This document shows, in pieces, positions 19,816-28,020 of a stretch of 64,000 nt of DNA. The DNA is taken from the NCBI RefSeq assembly GCF_000255135.1, contig NC_016751.1, positions 744,001 through 808,000 on the forward strand, read 5' to 3'. Source of the DNA: Marinitoga piezophila KA3 (GTDB taxonomy: Bacteria; Thermotogota; Thermotogae; Petrotogales; Petrotogaceae). The notes beneath the pieces were generated by a model, which ran no database searches, was not told the origin of the DNA, and saw only the letters and a program-made list of their open reading frames with translations. Position numbers and translations under genes: made by a program. Numbering within the stretch: the first letter of the stretch is position 1; each line of letters opens with the position of its first letter.

Positions 19816-20457
19816 ATGCCAAGAAGAAATTTAAGCGAAGAAGAAATACAAAGAAAAAAAAGAATAATAATGCATGAAGCAAAGAAACTTTTCTTTGAAA
19901 AAGGTTTTGAAAATACATCGATGTCTGAAATTGCTAAAGCTTCCAAAATGGCAAAAGGTACTATTTATTTGTATTTTTCAAATAAAAAGGACTTATACTT
20001 TTCTCTTGTATATGAAGGCCTTGAAATACTTGAAAAATTAATAATTTCATATATTCAAAAAGAAAAAAATGCACTAAATAAAATTTTATCCATGGGTAGA
20101 GCATACATTCAATTTTATAGAGAATATCCAGACTATTATAGCTTTGTAATAAAATATGAATCTGAAAAAGCAGATCTCGACCCTGAAGAACCAAAAGTTG
20201 TATCCACTTATGAAAAAAGCGAAAAAATATATGACATATTAAAACTACTTATTTTAAAAGGCCTTGAAGATGGCTCTATTAGAAAAGATATAGATAAAGA
20301 TAAATTAGCTGCATTACTATGGCTACAAACAATAGGTATAGTCCAACAATATGAATTAAGAAAAAAATTATATGAAAACTGGAATGAATTTGTAGCAGAA
20401 TCAATACTGGATTTTTATATTGATTTTATGAAAAAAACATTAGAACCAAGGGATTAA
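19816..20457 (+). CDS. TetR-family transcriptional regulator
   Basis: This 213-residue dimeric repressor-type protein has its helix-turn-helix at about 30-55: KGFENTSMSEIAKASKMAKGTIYLYF. That is followed by NKKDLYFSLVYEGLE, the standard TetR transition. The C-terminal ligand domain is helical and of unknown specificity. Matching operators lie in its own leader and between it and the following fatty-acid genes. It probably controls itself and the FabK-like/ACP pair, perhaps sensing an acyl compound (inference from gene order). Confidence 0.92.
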   Translation: MPRRNLSEEEIQRKKRIIMHEAKKLFFEKGFENTSMSEIAKASKMAKGTIYLYFSNKKDLYFSLVYEGLEILEKLIISYIQKEKNALNKILSMGRAYIQFYREYPDYYSFVIKYESEKADLDPEEPKVVSTYEKSEKIYDILKLLILKGLEDGSIRKDIDKDKLAALLWLQTIGIVQQYELRKKLYENWNEFVAESILDFYIDFMKKTLEPRD

Positions 20458-20468
20458 TCCCTTTTTTC
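20448..20468 (+). terminator. Probable weak terminator after tetR
   Basis: The palindrome AAGGGATTAATCCCTT contains the tetR stop codon and is followed by TTTTCTTT. The stem is short, so read-through into the next genes is possible. Confidence 0.5.
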
Positions 20469-20481
20469 TTTAAAAAATAAA

Positions 20482-20494
20482 TGACCACCGGTCA
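20482..20494. promoter_or_regulatory. Probable TetR operator 2
   Basis: TGACCACCGGTCA is a dyad with five-base arms (TGACC/GGTCA), extended by A and T on either side. It lies just before the ribosome site of the FabK-like gene and pairs with operator 1. Confidence 0.7.
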
Positions 20495-20512
20495 TCAAAA
20501 AGGGGTGAGAAT

Positions 20513-21565
20513 ATTTTCAAAGGTTTAAAAATAGGAGAATTAACAACAAAATATCCGCTTGTACAGGGAGGAATGGCTGTAGGAATTTCACTGGATAATC
20601 TTGCAGGAGCAGTAGCTAAAGCTGGAGGAATAGGTGTAATAGGTACAGCAGGAATAGGATTATTTGAAAATATGAAAAATTATAAAGAAGCAAGTAAAAT
20701 TGCTTTAAAGAAATTTATTAGAAGTGCTAAAGAAAAAGCTAATGGTGGAGTAGTTGGGGTTAATATTATGGTGGCACTAACTAATTATTCTGACATGGTA
20801 AAAACAGCTATAGATGAAGGAATCGACATTATATTTTCTGGAGCAGGATTACCATTATCTTTACCTTCATATTTAACAGAAAAAACAAAAACAAAATTGG
20901 TTCCTATAGTATCTTCTGTAAAAGCTGCACAGGTAATTATAAAAAGATGGGTTTCAAAGTATAATTATATTCCCGATGCAATAGTTCTTGAAGGTCCAAA
21001 GGCAGGAGGACATCTCGGTTTTAAAAACAAAGAGGAAATCTTTTCAGAAAAAAATTCGCTTGAAAATCTTGTTCCACAATTAAAAGAGTTTTTGATTTCT
21101 ATTGAAAAGAAATACGGAAAAAAAATTCCATTAATTGCCGGTGGAGGTTTATTTTCAAAAGACGATGTAAAAAAAATTTTAGATCTTGGAGCAGATGGCG
21201 TTCAAATGGCTACAAGATTTATTGCAACAGAAGAATGCGATGCACATGAAAATTTCAAAAAGGCCATTATCAATGCAAAATCCGATGATATAACAATAAT
21301 AAAAAGTCCTGTAGGAATGCCTGGAAGAGCTATTAAAAATAATTTTATTGTTGCTGTTGAAAATGGTGAAAAGAAACCCTTTGAATGCAGATATCATTGT
21401 ATAAAAACCTGTGATTTCAAAACAACGCCTTATTGTATAGCAAAAGCTTTATATAATGCAGCAATTGGTGATCTTGAAAATGGTTTTGTATTCACAGGCG
21501 CATCGGTTGAAAAAATAACAAAAATAGAAAAAGTTGAAAATATTATTAAAGAATTATTTGAATAA
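20513..21565 (+). CDS. FabK/nitronate monooxygenase-family flavoprotein
   Basis: This TIM-barrel FMN enzyme of about 350 residues is either enoyl-ACP reductase FabK or a nitronate monooxygenase. Core motifs are YPLVQGGMAVG, AGGIGVIGTAG, GPKAGGHLG, PLIAGGGLF, GADGVQMATRF and SPVGMPGRAIKN. A cysteine-rich tail (CRYHCIKTCDFKTTPYC) follows. The first ATG (20573) falls inside QGGM and would delete the conserved start FKGLKIGELTTKYPLVQ. The frame is open upstream and ATT at 20513 lies four bases after AGGGGTGA, so an ATT start is proposed. The neighbouring ACP favours a fatty-acid role. Confidence 0.82.
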   Translation: MFKGLKIGELTTKYPLVQGGMAVGISLDNLAGAVAKAGGIGVIGTAGIGLFENMKNYKEASKIALKKFIRSAKEKANGGVVGVNIMVALTNYSDMVKTAIDEGIDIIFSGAGLPLSLPSYLTEKTKTKLVPIVSSVKAAQVIIKRWVSKYNYIPDAIVLEGPKAGGHLGFKNKEEIFSEKNSLENLVPQLKEFLISIEKKYGKKIPLIAGGGLFSKDDVKKILDLGADGVQMATRFIATEECDAHENFKKAIINAKSDDITIIKSPVGMPGRAIKNNFIVAVENGEKKPFECRYHCIKTCDFKTTPYCIAKALYNAAIGDLENGFVFTGASVEKITKIEKVENIIKELFE

Positions 21566-21584
21566 CTTCAAGGAGGTATAAAAA

Positions 21585-21827
21585 ATGGACAGAAAAGAAT
21601 TATTTGAAAAAGTAGCAGAAATTATATCAGAAAGTTTAAGTATTGACAGAGAAAAAATCACAGAAGATGCTGTATTAACAGATGATCTTGAACTTGATTC
21701 ATTGGAATTGGTTGATTTAACAATGGACTTTGAATCTGAATTGGGGATATCAATTGATGATTCAGAATTAGAAAATATAAAAACAGTGGGAGATATTGTA
21801 GAAATATTATCAAAAAAAGCTGTTTAA
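21585..21827 (+). CDS. acpP: Acyl carrier protein
   Basis: This 80-residue acidic helical protein has the phosphopantetheine site DSLELVDL, with Ser39. It is expected to carry acyl chains as thioesters in the cytoplasm. AAGGAGGT precedes ATG, and it is 19 bp after the FabK-like gene and ahead of a strong terminator, so the two are one transcript. It may be a specialised ACP, since no other fatty-acid-synthesis genes are next to it. Confidence 0.93.
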   Translation: MDRKELFEKVAEIISESLSIDREKITEDAVLTDDLELDSLELVDLTMDFESELGISIDDSELENIKTVGDIVEILSKKAV

Positions 21828-21860
21828 TAAATTAACCATTCTGGAATCCTCAAACAAAAA

Positions 21861-21890
21861 GCCCACTTTTTAAAAGTGGGCCTTATTTTT
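21861..21890. terminator. Bidirectional terminator
   Basis: GCCCACTTTT/AAAAGTGGGC forms a strong stem between the acpP stop and the convergent ABC gene stop, with T runs either way. Confidence 0.85.
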
Positions 21891-22671
21891 TTAAATATCC
21901 AAGAACGACTTCTCTAAAATCAGGAGTTCTTCCAATATCTTCATTGGTTTTTACCAGAATACCATCATCAAGTGGCATAATTATTTCCATTTCTTCTGTC
22001 ATTTCGCTTTGCTTAACTATTTTATGCGCATTTAATGCCTCCTGTATATCACCCTCAAATGTAGTTTTTCCGGAGTTTATAATTGCAAATCTACTTGAAA
22101 TAAGTTCCACTTCTTCTATATGATGGGTTGACATTATTACTATATTCTCGCCATTAGAAACAAATTCTTTCAGCAATTTAAGTATTTTGTCTTTTTTTAC
22201 AGGGTCTATATTCTGTGTTGGCTCGTCCAATATCATTATTTTTGTATTTGATGCAAGCATGAGAATTATATAAAATAATGTTTTCATCCCAGAAGAATAG
22301 GCATTGAGCGGCTTTGTAATAGGCAAATTAAACTCCATCATCAATTCCTTATATCTTTTATCATTCCATTTAGGATAAAGGATTTTCCACAATTCTGCAT
22401 AATCATAGGGGTATAACCCCTTAAACACCACTCTGTCTTCTAACAAAACAGAAATATTTCTTTTTCTAAATTTATTTAATGTCTTTCCATCAATTAAAAC
22501 CTTTCCATTATCAGGTTTTAAATCACCATATATACATTTTAATGTTGTAGTTTTTCCAGCACCGTTTGGACCAACTAAAACATATATATCTCCTGAATTT
22601 ACTGTTAAATTCACATCTATTAATGCCGGTTTTGGTCCATATGATTTCTCTAAATTTATAACCTCTATCAT
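21883..22671 (-). CDS. ABC transporter ATP-binding protein
   Basis: This 262-residue cytoplasmic ATPase has Walker A GPNGAGKTT (34-42), signature YSSGMKT (about 128) and Walker B IMILDEPTQNIDP (about 150), followed by the H-loop STHH. The architecture is that of drug- or lipid-exporter ATPases (CcmA/NatA type) rather than importers. It is encoded 13 bp after its membrane partner. The signature has SSGMK in place of SGGQ, a variation often seen in this subfamily. Substrate unknown. Confidence 0.9.
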   Translation of the reverse strand: MIEVINLEKSYGPKPALIDVNLTVNSGDIYVLVGPNGAGKTTTLKCIYGDLKPDNGKVLIDGKTLNKFRKRNISVLLEDRVVFKGLYPYDYAELWKILYPKWNDKRYKELMMEFNLPITKPLNAYSSGMKTLFYIILMLASNTKIMILDEPTQNIDPVKKDKILKLLKEFVSNGENIVIMSTHHIEEVELISSRFAIINSGKTTFEGDIQEALNAHKIVKQSEMTEEMEIIMPLDDGILVKTNEDIGRTPDFREVVLGYLKK

Positions 22672-22684
22672 AATTTCACCTCTA

Positions 22685-23311
22685 TTATTTTAAGGTATTA
22701 AATAAAAACCACGCTACAATTATTAATATTATCCCTATACCCAGCAGTGTAAAAATTTTATTCTTACTTCTTGTATAATTTGAAGAATCGGTAAAATGAA
22801 AAATAAACATAGACGCAAAAAACAAAAATACTGAAATTATATTTATAAAAATATTTTTTTGCATAACTACACTATAATCGCTTATAACACTATTTGATTT
22901 CAAGAAGAGATCTATAACCCATATTACAATTGGAACATATATTCCTCCCAGTCCTTTTATTGAAGATAAAACGCTTAACCCATAAAAAAAAGCAAAAAAA
23001 AGCAAAGAAAGCATCAGTGTTTTTAAATCGTTATTTTTGGTAATTCCAAAATATATTCCCTTAGATAATAAAAATATACTGGCTCCAAAAATATAATAAG
23101 AAAGGTATATCTCATACTTTGATACTGGCAAAGTTGAAATGAGAGCATAATTTTTTGTTTCTAATTCCCTGGTTAAAATTGTTGATGCGAAAATAACAGC
23201 AAACAAATTACCAAGATCTCCCGGTAGAAATAACAATGCAGAAATAATTATTATTATATATGGTTTTTGCCTTAATTCTTTTTCAAAAACAAAACGCAAT
23301 GTTCTATACAT
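22685..23311 (-). CDS. ABC-2-type exporter permease
   Basis: This 208-residue membrane protein has about six hydrophobic segments. It begins with a cytoplasmic RTLRFVFEKELRQKP segment and has LTRELETKNYALISTLPVSKYEIYLSYY after the first helices, a pattern typical of ABC-2 permeases. It partners the ATPase downstream. AGGTGATTTAA precedes ATG at 23311. No substrate can be named. Confidence 0.75.
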   Translation of the reverse strand: MYRTLRFVFEKELRQKPYIIIIISALLFLPGDLGNLFAVIFASTILTRELETKNYALISTLPVSKYEIYLSYYIFGASIFLLSKGIYFGITKNNDLKTLMLSLLFFAFFYGLSVLSSIKGLGGIYVPIVIWVIDLFLKSNSVISDYSVVMQKNIFINIISVFLFFASMFIFHFTDSSNYTRSKNKIFTLLGIGIILIIVAWFLFNTLK

Positions 23312-23321
23312 TTAAATCACC

Positions 23322-23549
23322 TCATTTTTTTAATATTAGCATAAACTCAAATGGTGGCATAAAATTGGTAATTATTAGCAAAATCATAATAAAAAACAAA
23401 GCAAGATACAACCATTTACCTTTTTCAAAAACCATAGAAAAAGCAATAACAGCAAGAGCTTCTATGATAATTGGCAATATTGGAATTGTAGCGAAAAAAA
23501 CACCTATTAACGATATTACCAAAGCAATTACAACCCATAATAACCTCAT
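23322..23549 (-). CDS. Small membrane protein of the ABC cluster
   Basis: This 75-residue protein has two hydrophobic helices (about 3-35 and 46-66). It is not recognised. A good ribosome site (AGGGGGAGA) precedes the ATG. Ten bases separate it from the permease and 11 from the STAS gene, so it belongs to that operon and may be an accessory subunit. Confidence 0.65.
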   Translation of the reverse strand: MRLLWVVIALVISLIGVFFATIPILPIIIEALAVIAFSMVFEKGKWLYLALFFIMILLIITNFMPPFEFMLILKK

Positions 23550-23560
23550 AAAATCTCCCC

Positions 23561-23869
23561 CTATTTTTGAATATTAAAAACTTCCTGAAGTTTTAATAAC
23601 CCAAAAAGTTTTTGAATTTTATCATCCATATTTATCAATAGCAATTCCTTACCATGTTCTTCCAAACGTTTTTGATAGGAAATCAATTGTCCTATTCCAG
23701 TGCTATCAATAGTCATAAGATTTGAAAAATCTATTATAACCCTGTTTATATCTTTCTTATTCACAAATTCATTCATTTCATTATTAAAGTCATGAATATC
23801 ATAAAGGGTAAATTCACCAATAAGCTTTGCTGTAACCAATTTATTCCTCTTAACTATAACTATTTGCAT
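23561..23869 (-). CDS. STAS-domain anti-sigma-factor antagonist
   Basis: This 102-residue protein resembles SpoIIAA/RsbV. The phosphorylatable serine is Ser56 in the motif IDSTGIGQLISY, after VIIDFSNLM. Its usual partners are a serine kinase anti-sigma factor and a sigma factor, neither of which is in the window. The start is set at 23869, after GGAGGGAGATT; the longer frame to 23884 includes that site. It is the first gene of an operon with the small membrane protein and ABC exporter. Confidence 0.88.
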   Translation of the reverse strand: MQIVIVKRNKLVTAKLIGEFTLYDIHDFNNEMNEFVNKKDINRVIIDFSNLMTIDSTGIGQLISYQKRLEEHGKELLLINMDDKIQKLFGLLKLQEVFNIQK

Positions 23870-23904
23870 AATCTCCCTCCACAAATATTATTTTCTATAC
23901 TTTT

Positions 23905-23910
23905 ATTATA
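23905..23910 (-). promoter_or_regulatory. Extended -10 promoter of the STAS/ABC operon
   Basis: The minus strand reads TGTGATATAAT, with TATAAT at 23905-23910. The leader shares an 18-nt identical stretch with the YqeY leader. Confidence 0.6.
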
Positions 23911-24015
23911 TCACATAAACAACTTCATAACCTTTATATAAATTTAAAATCAGATAATATTAGTGGTAATAATAATAAGGTATTATTAATAGAAAATTCA
24001 AACGGAGGTGAAACA

Positions 24016-25368
24016 GTGAAATTCTATATTAAGACATTTGGATGCCAGATGAATGTAAATGAATCAGAAATTATGACTGGTATCCTGGAAAAAGAAGGCT
24101 TCGAATGGACAGAAAATCCACAAGAAGCCGATGTTATTATCTTAAACAGCTGTGCTGTACGTGAAAAAGCAGAAAATAAGTTATATGGCGCTATTGGAAG
24201 TTACGGAAAGTTAAAAAAGAAAAAAGAAGACCTTATTATTGCTGTAGGAGGTTGTGTTGCTGAAAAAGAAAAGGAAAACATTATTCAGAGATTTCATGAA
24301 GTAAATTTCGTCTTTGGAACAAGAAATTACATGAATATCAAAAAATTCATAGATAGAGCAAAACGCTCAAAAAAACGCTTTGTTGATTTAAGCGATGAAA
24401 TTGATAAAATATCAGCTGATTTACCAAAACATCCATACAGCAAACATCATGGCTGGATTAATATAATATACGGTTGTAATAAATACTGTACATACTGTAT
24501 TGTTCCATATACAAGACATCTTGAAAAAAGTAGACCCGTTGAAGATATTATAAAAGAAGTAAAATACTATAACGATAATGGATACAGAGAAATTACCTTT
24601 TTAGGTCAAAACGTTGATTCTTACGGAAAAGATTTTGGAGACGGAAAACCAAAATTAAATATATTAATAAAAGAAGCTGCAAAATACGATTCCATAGAAA
24701 GAATATGGTTTTTAACTTCATATCCATCAGACATTACAGACGATTTAATCGAAGAAGTTGCAAATAATCCAAAAGCTGCAAAAAATTTCCATTTACCTGT
24801 ACAGGCTGGAAGCAACAATATCTTAAGAGCAATGAACAGAAAATACACAAGAGAATATTATCTTGAATTATTGGAAAAAATTAAAAAAACAGTTCCTAAG
24901 GTTACCATCTCAAGTGATATAATAGTTGGATTCCCTGGCGAAACAGATGAAGATTTCGAAGAAACTGTAGAACTTGTAAAAAAAGCACGTTATGAACGAT
25001 TAAACCTTGCTGAATATTCACCACGCGAAGGTACAATTTCAGCAAAATACTATGAAGACAATATTCCAAAAAGGATTAAAAATAAAAGATTTCAATATCT
25101 TATGAATATTCAAAAACAAATTAACCACGAAGAAAATGAAAAATATCTCGATAAAGTTTTAACCGTTATACAGGAAAATAAAACAAAATCGGGAGCATAC
25201 TTAGGAAGAACGATAAATAATAAAGTTGTAATATTCGAAAGCAATCCTGAGCTTTCCGGAAAGTTTGTAAAGGTTAAAATCAATAAAATTTCAGCTGGTC
25301 CATTATATGGAGAAGTTGTGGCTATCGAAGGAAGCTCCGAATTTAATAAAATAGAAAGTTATATATAA
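24016..25368 (+). CDS. miaB: tRNA-2-methylthio-N6-isopentenyladenosine synthase
   Basis: This 450-residue radical-SAM methylthiotransferase modifies A37 of tRNAs reading UNN codons. The N-terminal UPF0004 domain has cluster ligands C10, C46 and C80. The radical-SAM motif is C154-x3-C158-x2-C161 in YGCNKYCTYCIVPYTR. SRPVEDIIKEV, the FLGQNVDSYG motif and the C-terminal TRAM domain (about 375-440) are present. A start after CGGAGGTG is clear, though the initiator is GTG. A strong terminator follows. Confidence 0.96.
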   Translation: MKFYIKTFGCQMNVNESEIMTGILEKEGFEWTENPQEADVIILNSCAVREKAENKLYGAIGSYGKLKKKKEDLIIAVGGCVAEKEKENIIQRFHEVNFVFGTRNYMNIKKFIDRAKRSKKRFVDLSDEIDKISADLPKHPYSKHHGWINIIYGCNKYCTYCIVPYTRHLEKSRPVEDIIKEVKYYNDNGYREITFLGQNVDSYGKDFGDGKPKLNILIKEAAKYDSIERIWFLTSYPSDITDDLIEEVANNPKAAKNFHLPVQAGSNNILRAMNRKYTREYYLELLEKIKKTVPKVTISSDIIVGFPGETDEDFEETVELVKKARYERLNLAEYSPREGTISAKYYEDNIPKRIKNKRFQYLMNIQKQINHEENEKYLDKVLTVIQENKTKSGAYLGRTINNKVVIFESNPELSGKFVKVKINKISAGPLYGEVVAIEGSSEFNKIESYI

Positions 25369-25371
25369 CTT

Positions 25372-25395
25372 AAAGGTCCCGTTCGGGACCTTTTT
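25372..25395 (+). terminator. miaB terminator
   Basis: AAAGGTCCC/GGGACCTTT with loop GTTC and a T run. Confidence 0.88.
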
Positions 25396-25489
25396 CATAA
25401 CTCGAATATATTGTTAAACAAAAGCGTTAGTAATAGTAACATTTATATTTTATCATTTATGTACATTATTTTTTGTGGGAGGGAAAATT

Positions 25490-26629
25490 ATGGAAGTTAA
25501 CGAATTGATAAGAGAGGCTGCTAAAAAACTTGAAACACCATTTTTGGTTCTTGATATTGAGCAGGTAAAAAAGAATTATATTAGATTAAAAAATTCCATG
25601 AAAAAGGTTGATATCTTTTACGCCGTTAAAGCAAACTCACACATTGAAATCTTAAAGGCATTAAGGGATCTTGGTTCATCATTTGATGTAGCTTCTGTGG
25701 GAGAGATAGATAAATTATTATCCATTGGAGTTAGTCCAAAAAGAATGAGTTTTGGTAATCCGATAAAAAAAGAAAAAGACATTGAATACGCCTGGAAATT
25801 AGGCATTGAATATTTCTCCGTTGATAGCGAAATGGAAGTTGAAAAGGTTGCACGTAGAGCTCCAGGAGCTAAAGTATATGCACGAATAGCAACAAGTTCA
25901 AACGACAGTGATTGGCCTTTATCTGGAAAATTTGGAACAGATATCGATCATGTAATATCAATATTAAAGTGGGCAAATAGAAATGGACTTGTTCCATATG
26001 GAATAAGCTTTCACGTTGGTTCTCAATCATATAACAAATATAAATGGCAGGAAGCTATTCTTGAAGCAAGTGTTGTATTTAATAAATTAATGAAAAATGG
26101 AATTGAATTAAAAATGCTTAATTTAGGTGGAGGCATTCCTGTAAAACATACAAAACCAATTCCAACAGTTGAGGAAATAGGAGAGGTTGTGGACGAATCA
26201 ATACAGGAGTATCTATGGAAACATAAAGATTTGATGATTATTACAGAACCGGGACGTTCAATGGTTGGCGATGCAGGTATACTTGTCTCAAAAGTTATTT
26301 TAAAAAGCAGAAAAGGTGCAAAACAATGGGTATACCTTGATGTTGGCGTTTTCCACGGATTAATGGAAACAATAGAAAACTTTCAATACGAAATTCAAGT
26401 TGAAGGAAAAAGTTATGACAAAACTGGAGTATTCACTCTTGCAGGGCCAACCTGTGACAGTGTAGATACAATTTACGAAGATATTTTATTACCTGCTGAT
26501 ATAGATTATGAAGATATTGTTTATTTTATAAACGCTGGTGCATACACCGTTGAGTATGGTTCTTCATTCAACGGTATAGAACCACCAAAGGTTTATACAA
26601 TTGATGAATTAAAAGAATTGATAAAATAA
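25490..26629 (+). CDS. Group IV PLP-dependent decarboxylase (ornithine/lysine type)
   Basis: This 379-residue enzyme has the alanine-racemase fold. PLP lysine is K48 (FYAVKANSH). Other active-site motifs are ASVGEID, SFHVGSQ, LNLGGGIP, TEPGRSMV, and the cross-subunit GPTCDSVD with catalytic Cys near 320. This is the eukaryotic-type ODC family, which makes putrescine or cadaverine; diaminopimelate decarboxylase is less likely given the length and GPTCDS motif. ATG 25490 is chosen because GGGAGGG sits just upstream; the GTG at 25475 overlaps it. It is probably co-transcribed with rsmB, 31 bp downstream. Confidence 0.88.
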   Translation: MEVNELIREAAKKLETPFLVLDIEQVKKNYIRLKNSMKKVDIFYAVKANSHIEILKALRDLGSSFDVASVGEIDKLLSIGVSPKRMSFGNPIKKEKDIEYAWKLGIEYFSVDSEMEVEKVARRAPGAKVYARIATSSNDSDWPLSGKFGTDIDHVISILKWANRNGLVPYGISFHVGSQSYNKYKWQEAILEASVVFNKLMKNGIELKMLNLGGGIPVKHTKPIPTVEEIGEVVDESIQEYLWKHKDLMIITEPGRSMVGDAGILVSKVILKSRKGAKQWVYLDVGVFHGLMETIENFQYEIQVEGKSYDKTGVFTLAGPTCDSVDTIYEDILLPADIDYEDIVYFINAGAYTVEYGSSFNGIEPPKVYTIDELKELIK

Positions 26630-26660
26630 TAAGACAAAATAATATGAATAGGTGAAATAT

Positions 26661-27944
26661 ATGGTTAGAAAAGACGCTTACATACTCTTGCGAGAATTTG
26701 AAAAAAAACATTATATTCCTCAAACATCATTTGAATACTTCAATAAAATATATTCAAATGAAGATATGGCATTATTAAAAAATCTCGTATGGGGAACCAT
26801 TAGAAATTTAATAAAAATTGATTGGTATTTAAGCTTTTTAGTAAAAAATCTTAAAAAAACACCCCCAGCTTCAAAATGGATGTTAAGGTTGGGCGCATAT
26901 CAGATTTTAAACGGTTTCAAGGAATATGTTGCTGTAAATGAAACGGTAAAAATTGCAAAAAATAAGAGAATAAGGGGATTTGTAAATGCCACTCTGAAAA
27001 ATCTCATAAGAAAAAAAGCTGAATTAGCTCTTAAAGAACCAATATGGGTAAAATACTCTATTCCAGAATGGCTTTATAATTATCTAAAAAAATATTTCCC
27101 GGAAGATTATGTTATGGAATTTATGAAAAAAAGTTATTCTGTAAATCCCACTACATTACGAACCAACACATTAAAAACTAACAGAGAAGAATTAATCTCA
27201 TTATTAAAAGGGATTAATATAAACAGTACAGAATCAAAACATTCACCATATGGAATAACAATAGATAAAGCGGGAATGGCCATTGAAAAAACTGACTTAT
27301 ATAAAAATGGATATTTTTATATACAACATGAAAGTTCTCAAATAATACCTTTAATACTTAATCCAAAATCTAATGAAAGAATTTTAGATATGTGTTCCGC
27401 ACCTGGCGGAAAAACTACAGAATTAGCTCAAATTATGAATAATTCAGGAATAATAGATGCATTGGATATAGATATTGACCGTCTTGAACTTGTCGAAAAA
27501 AACGCAGAAAGATTGGGAATTAAAATAATTAATACAAAACTTATCTCAGGTGATGAATATATTGCTGAAAAATATGATAAAATCCTTTTAGATGCGCCAT
27601 GTTCATCGGCTGGCACTTCGTCAATACATCCTGAAGTTTTGCACAGGATAAATATTGATGATTTTGTTAATTATTCCAATATACAGAAAAAATTACTGGA
27701 AAATGCCATTGAAAATCTTTTAAAACCTGGAGGAACATTGGTATATTCAACATGTACAATTTCAAATGAAGAAAATACACAAAACATGAAATACTTATTT
27801 GAAAAATATAATAATATAACCTTTGAAAAAATAGATTTATCGTTGTATAATATAAAGGGCTATTATGATGGCTATGGATATTATTTTTATCCTGATGAAA
27901 CATTAATTCCATTCTATGTGTGTAAAATTGTAAAAACTAATTAA
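26661..27944 (+). CDS. rsmB: 16S rRNA (cytosine-967-C5)-methyltransferase
   Basis: This 427-residue protein has an N-terminal NusB-like RNA-binding domain (about 1-130) followed by a Rossmann methyltransferase. Motifs are DMCSAPGGKTTELA (SAM binding, about 236), DALDIDIDRL, DAPCSSAGT with the release cysteine (about 314) and STCTISNEEN with the nucleophilic cysteine (about 364). It modifies C967 of 16S rRNA. Start 26661 is preferred because AGGTGA precedes it at the right distance; a GTG nine bases upstream overlaps that site. Confidence 0.92.
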   Translation: MVRKDAYILLREFEKKHYIPQTSFEYFNKIYSNEDMALLKNLVWGTIRNLIKIDWYLSFLVKNLKKTPPASKWMLRLGAYQILNGFKEYVAVNETVKIAKNKRIRGFVNATLKNLIRKKAELALKEPIWVKYSIPEWLYNYLKKYFPEDYVMEFMKKSYSVNPTTLRTNTLKTNREELISLLKGININSTESKHSPYGITIDKAGMAIEKTDLYKNGYFYIQHESSQIIPLILNPKSNERILDMCSAPGGKTTELAQIMNNSGIIDALDIDIDRLELVEKNAERLGIKIINTKLISGDEYIAEKYDKILLDAPCSSAGTSSIHPEVLHRINIDDFVNYSNIQKKLLENAIENLLKPGGTLVYSTCTISNEENTQNMKYLFEKYNNITFEKIDLSLYNIKGYYDGYGYYFYPDETLIPFYVCKIVKTN

Positions 27945-28020
27945 AAATAACCAATTTCCATTTAACTTAATTATTAAACACGGGAGAGGACTTGATATTA
28001 TAAAAGAAAGGGGAATTACT

